A stretch of DNA of 9,215 bases. It comes from an uncultured Flavobacteriales bacterium (GTDB lineage Bacteria > Bacteroidota > Bacteroidia > Flavobacteriales > BACL11). The stretch is taken from assembly GCA_913047525.1 (NCBI GenBank), contig CAJWUS010000048.1, forward strand, positions 1 through 9,215, given 5' to 3'. Below, piece by piece: positions 7,874 through 9,215 of the stretch. The position numbers were made by a program, and so were the translations under genes. The notes under the pieces are model-generated. The model saw nothing but the letters and a program-made list of their open reading frames with translations. It was not told where the DNA came from and ran no database searches. Position 1 is the stretch's first letter. Each line of letters begins with the position of its first letter.

Positions 7874-8260
7874 TTAAGAACCTAAGGCATGCTTCAAACT
7901 CTCTACCTGCGTATCCCACAGCAATGTATTTTCCTCTTGTTCTTTTTCATCTTCAGCAAAATCGGTAACAATTAGGGAGACATCATTTGTTAAATCATCT
8001 ACTTGAATGGTAAATTCAAAATAACTATCATCTTTTTCATTGTCCAGCCAATGAAAACGAACAAATTGATTTTCTTTTTTCTTTAATAATTTTGCTGTTT
8101 GCTCACTTCCGTCCCAAAAAAAAGTATAAATATCCTGCCTAATGTGCACATCATCTGCAAACCATTCTGAAAGCCCACTAGGGTTACTTAACCTTTTGTA
8201 AAGAATATTGATAGAGGAGTGGATAGGATATTCTAATTGATATTTTATTAGTTCAGACAT
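7874..8260 (-). CDS. START-like domain protein (SRPBCC/AHSA1-type fold)
   Basis: A small cytoplasmic protein of 128 residues without signal peptide or membrane segment. The pattern fits a compact helix-grip (SRPBCC) domain: an N-terminal strand (KYQLEYPIHSS), two short helices with LYKRLSNPSGLSEWFADDV (20-38), as in AHSA1 proteins, antiparallel strands with Trp and Phe (FFWDGSE, FVRFHWLD, SYFEFTIQV), SLIVTDFAE, and a long C-terminal helix ending in WDTQVESLKHALGS. Many Bacteroidota encode such a START-like protein next to an LptF/LptG permease. The family's ligand and role are not established; a lipid-binding or chaperone-like role is only inference. It is the first gene of the six-gene minus-strand operon and starts 75 bases from the divergent methyltransferase gene. 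No clear TAnnTTTG element was found on the minus strand ahead of it. Confidence 0.85.
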   Translation of the reverse strand: MSELIKYQLEYPIHSSINILYKRLSNPSGLSEWFADDVHIRQDIYTFFWDGSEQTAKLLKKKENQFVRFHWLDNEKDDSYFEFTIQVDDLTNDVSLIVTDFAEDEKEQEENTLLWDTQVESLKHALGS

Positions 8261-8272
8261 TCGTCTTTTTTT

Positions 8273-8304
8273 TTTGTTTTTGTTAATTTTGTGTCTTAAT
8301 TTTT
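8273..8304 (+). promoter_or_regulatory. Candidate promoter(s) for the membrane methyltransferase gene
   Basis: Two overlapping readings are possible. An exact -7 element TAATTTTG lies at 8284-8291 but has no TTG at the right distance upstream. Alternatively, TTTG at 8273-8276 acts as the -33 element, with a 20-base spacer and a one-mismatch -7 element TAATTTTT at 8297-8304. Either would give a short, A/T-rich leader before the ATG at 8336 with no Shine-Dalgarno block. The region also contains T runs at 8266-8275 and 8300-8307. Confidence 0.4.
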
Positions 8305-8335
8305 TTTGGCAATATATAAATAAATCAACTAAAAT

Positions 8336-9076
8336 ATGACCTTAGTGCAAACATTTGAAAAACAAGGAAATTTCTTATTCAAATACAGAGGGCAATTCCC
8401 AGTTATTATATTTCTATTAGCTATCCCATTTATTGGTATTACCGACTATGCTTCTATTTCAGAAGTTAACGAAAGATATTATACTATTATTTCAGTGTTT
8501 TTGTCTTTTGTAGGGCTTCTTATTCGCTTTTACACAATAGGAACTACTCCACACGGAACATCAGGTAGAAATACCAAACAACAAGTTGCAGAAGTATTAA
8601 ACTCAACAGGTATTTACGCAACACTAAGACATCCCTTGTATTTGGGTAATTACCTGATTTGGATTGGAATTGCAACTTATGTTTTTAACCCTTTATTTAT
8701 TCTGATTATTTCCCTTATTTTTTGGCTTTATTATGAGAGAATAATGTTTGCAGAAGAGCGATTTTTAGAAAAGAAATTTGGAGATGAATACCTAGATTGG
8801 TCCAATAAAATCCCCGCTTTTATTCCTAATTTTGCTAACTATAAAACATCCTCCATCCCTTTTTCCATTAAAACTGTTTTAAGGAGGGAGTATTCGGGTG
8901 TATTAGCCACTATTATTGGCTTCTGCTTTGTTGAAATGTTGCGAAATTATTTAATAGGAGAGGAGTTAATTTCTCATAACTTAATTTGTGTTTTAATAGC
9001 AACTTTAACAATATGTTTACTTTTGAGAACATTAAAGAGAAACACACAAATTCTTCATGAGAAAGACAGGGATTAA
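8336..9076 (+). CDS. Membrane methyltransferase, ICMT/PEMT family
   Basis: A 246-residue integral membrane protein of the isoprenylcysteine carboxyl methyltransferase / phospholipid methyltransferase superfamily, which uses S-adenosylmethionine to methylate lipid or lipid-linked groups. Membrane segments lie at about 21-37, 49-69, 102-132, 186-204 and 213-232. The SAM-binding core is present: HGTSGRNTKQQVAEVLN (73-89), GIYATLRHPLYLGN (92-105) and the C-terminal ERIMFAEERFLEKKFGDEYLDW block (134-155), whose RHP and E..F...FG..Y..W pattern defines the family. After the core there are about 80 more residues with two further membrane segments. The substrate is unknown: bacteria lack prenylated CaaX proteins, so a lipid is more likely. 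Leptospira LmtA, a relative, methylates the lipid A 1-phosphate, and the envelope operon next door makes that kind of substrate a fair guess, no more. The gene is divergent from the operon and ends 57 bases before the tRNA gene. Confidence 0.85.
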   Translation: MTLVQTFEKQGNFLFKYRGQFPVIIFLLAIPFIGITDYASISEVNERYYTIISVFLSFVGLLIRFYTIGTTPHGTSGRNTKQQVAEVLNSTGIYATLRHPLYLGNYLIWIGIATYVFNPLFILIISLIFWLYYERIMFAEERFLEKKFGDEYLDWSNKIPAFIPNFANYKTSSIPFSIKTVLRREYSGVLATIIGFCFVEMLRNYLIGEELISHNLICVLIATLTICLLLRTLKRNTQILHEKDRD

Positions 9077-9114
9077 ATTATTAATGAAAAATTTTAGCAA
9101 AGGTGTTTATATGT

Positions 9115-9122
9115 TATATTTG
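9115..9122 (+). promoter_or_regulatory. -7 promoter element of the tRNA gene
   Basis: TATATTTG matches TAnnTTTG exactly. It ends 11 bases before the first base of the tRNA, so transcription would start about 4-6 bases ahead of the mature 5' end. That placement, just upstream of a stable RNA gene, makes the match more credible than the 8-mer alone. The -33 region (about 9092-9097, TTTTAG) is only a weak match. Confidence 0.55.
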
Positions 9123-9133
9123 CCGACTATTTT

Positions 9134-9207
9134 GGCGTGGTAGCTCAGGTGGTTAGAGCGCAGGATTCATAACCCTGAGGTCGGCAGTTCAAATCTGCCT
9201 CACGCTA
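9134..9207 (+). tRNA. tRNA with CAT anticodon, most likely elongator tRNA-Met
   Basis: A full cloverleaf can be folded by hand. Acceptor stem 9134-9140 pairs with 9200-9206, with G-U wobbles at 1-72 and 7-66. D stem GCTC/GAGC is at 9143-9146 and 9156-9159. Anticodon arm 9161-9177 carries CAT at 9168-9170. T stem GGCAG/CTGCC (9183-9187, 9195-9199) encloses the TTCAAAT loop. Discriminator A is at 9207, and CCA is not encoded (the next bases are CAA). The anticodon stem lacks the three G-C pairs of initiator tRNA, so initiator Met is unlikely. A tRNA-Ile whose C34 is changed to lysidine also has CAT, but the overall sequence resembles elongator Met. Bases 31 and 39 form an A-C mismatch at the top of the anticodon stem. 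Confidence 0.92.
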
Positions 9208-9215
9208 CAAAAAAA

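Noticed and set aside
9077..9133. Terminator hairpin between the methyltransferase and tRNA genes
   Set aside because: Only short A-T inverted repeats (such as ATTAA/TTAAT) are present, without a G-C stem followed by a T run.
1..9215. Mobile element, CRISPR array, toxin-antitoxin or defence system
   Set aside because: No spaced direct repeats, terminal inverted repeats, transposase or integrase motifs, or nuclease pairs were seen. The tRNA at the right edge could be an integration site, but nothing after it is visible.

Overview
The window reads as ordinary chromosome from a member of the Bacteroidota, most like the Flavobacteriales or Cytophagales. The DNA is clearly AT-rich and coding is dense. 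Starts are preceded by A-rich leaders without a Shine-Dalgarno block. Three intergenic spots carry the Bacteroidota -7 promoter element TAnnTTTG (52-59, 8284-8291, 9115-9122). The protein repertoire fits too: a sucD standing apart from sucC, a fused RibBA, an LptF/LptG permease with an enlarged periplasmic part, and a START-like protein encoded beside it. No plasmid, phage, IS or CRISPR signature was seen, and no stretch over 300 bases lacks a gene.

Layout. Left, plus strand: sucD (80-958) behind a well-formed promoter, then an alpha/beta hydrolase (1087-1908). Centre, minus strand, read from right to left: START-like protein (8260-7874), LptF/LptG permease (7851-6460), family-4-type glycosyltransferase (6463-5276), membrane family-2 glycosyltransferase (5279-4107), ribBA (4117-2906) and tsaD (2913-1897). 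The last five overlap one another by 4, 4, 11 and 8 bases, and the first is only 22 bases from the second, so this looks like one six-gene transcription unit. It converges on the hydrolase gene with a 12-base tail-to-tail overlap. Right, plus strand: a membrane methyltransferase of the isoprenylcysteine carboxyl methyltransferase/PEMT type (8336-9076), divergent from the operon, and then a CAT-anticodon tRNA, most likely elongator tRNA-Met (9134-9207).

How the genes fit together. SucD is a TCA-cycle enzyme, RibBA starts riboflavin synthesis from GTP and ribulose 5-phosphate, and TsaD makes the t6A modification of ANN-decoding tRNAs. The permease, the two glycosyltransferases and perhaps the membrane methyltransferase point to the envelope: lipopolysaccharide or another surface glycan being made, exported or modified. 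Placing envelope genes in one tight operon with riboflavin and tRNA-modification genes is the most distinctive thing here. It is best read as a mosaic housekeeping operon. I did not find a convincing new defence, mobile or secretion system.
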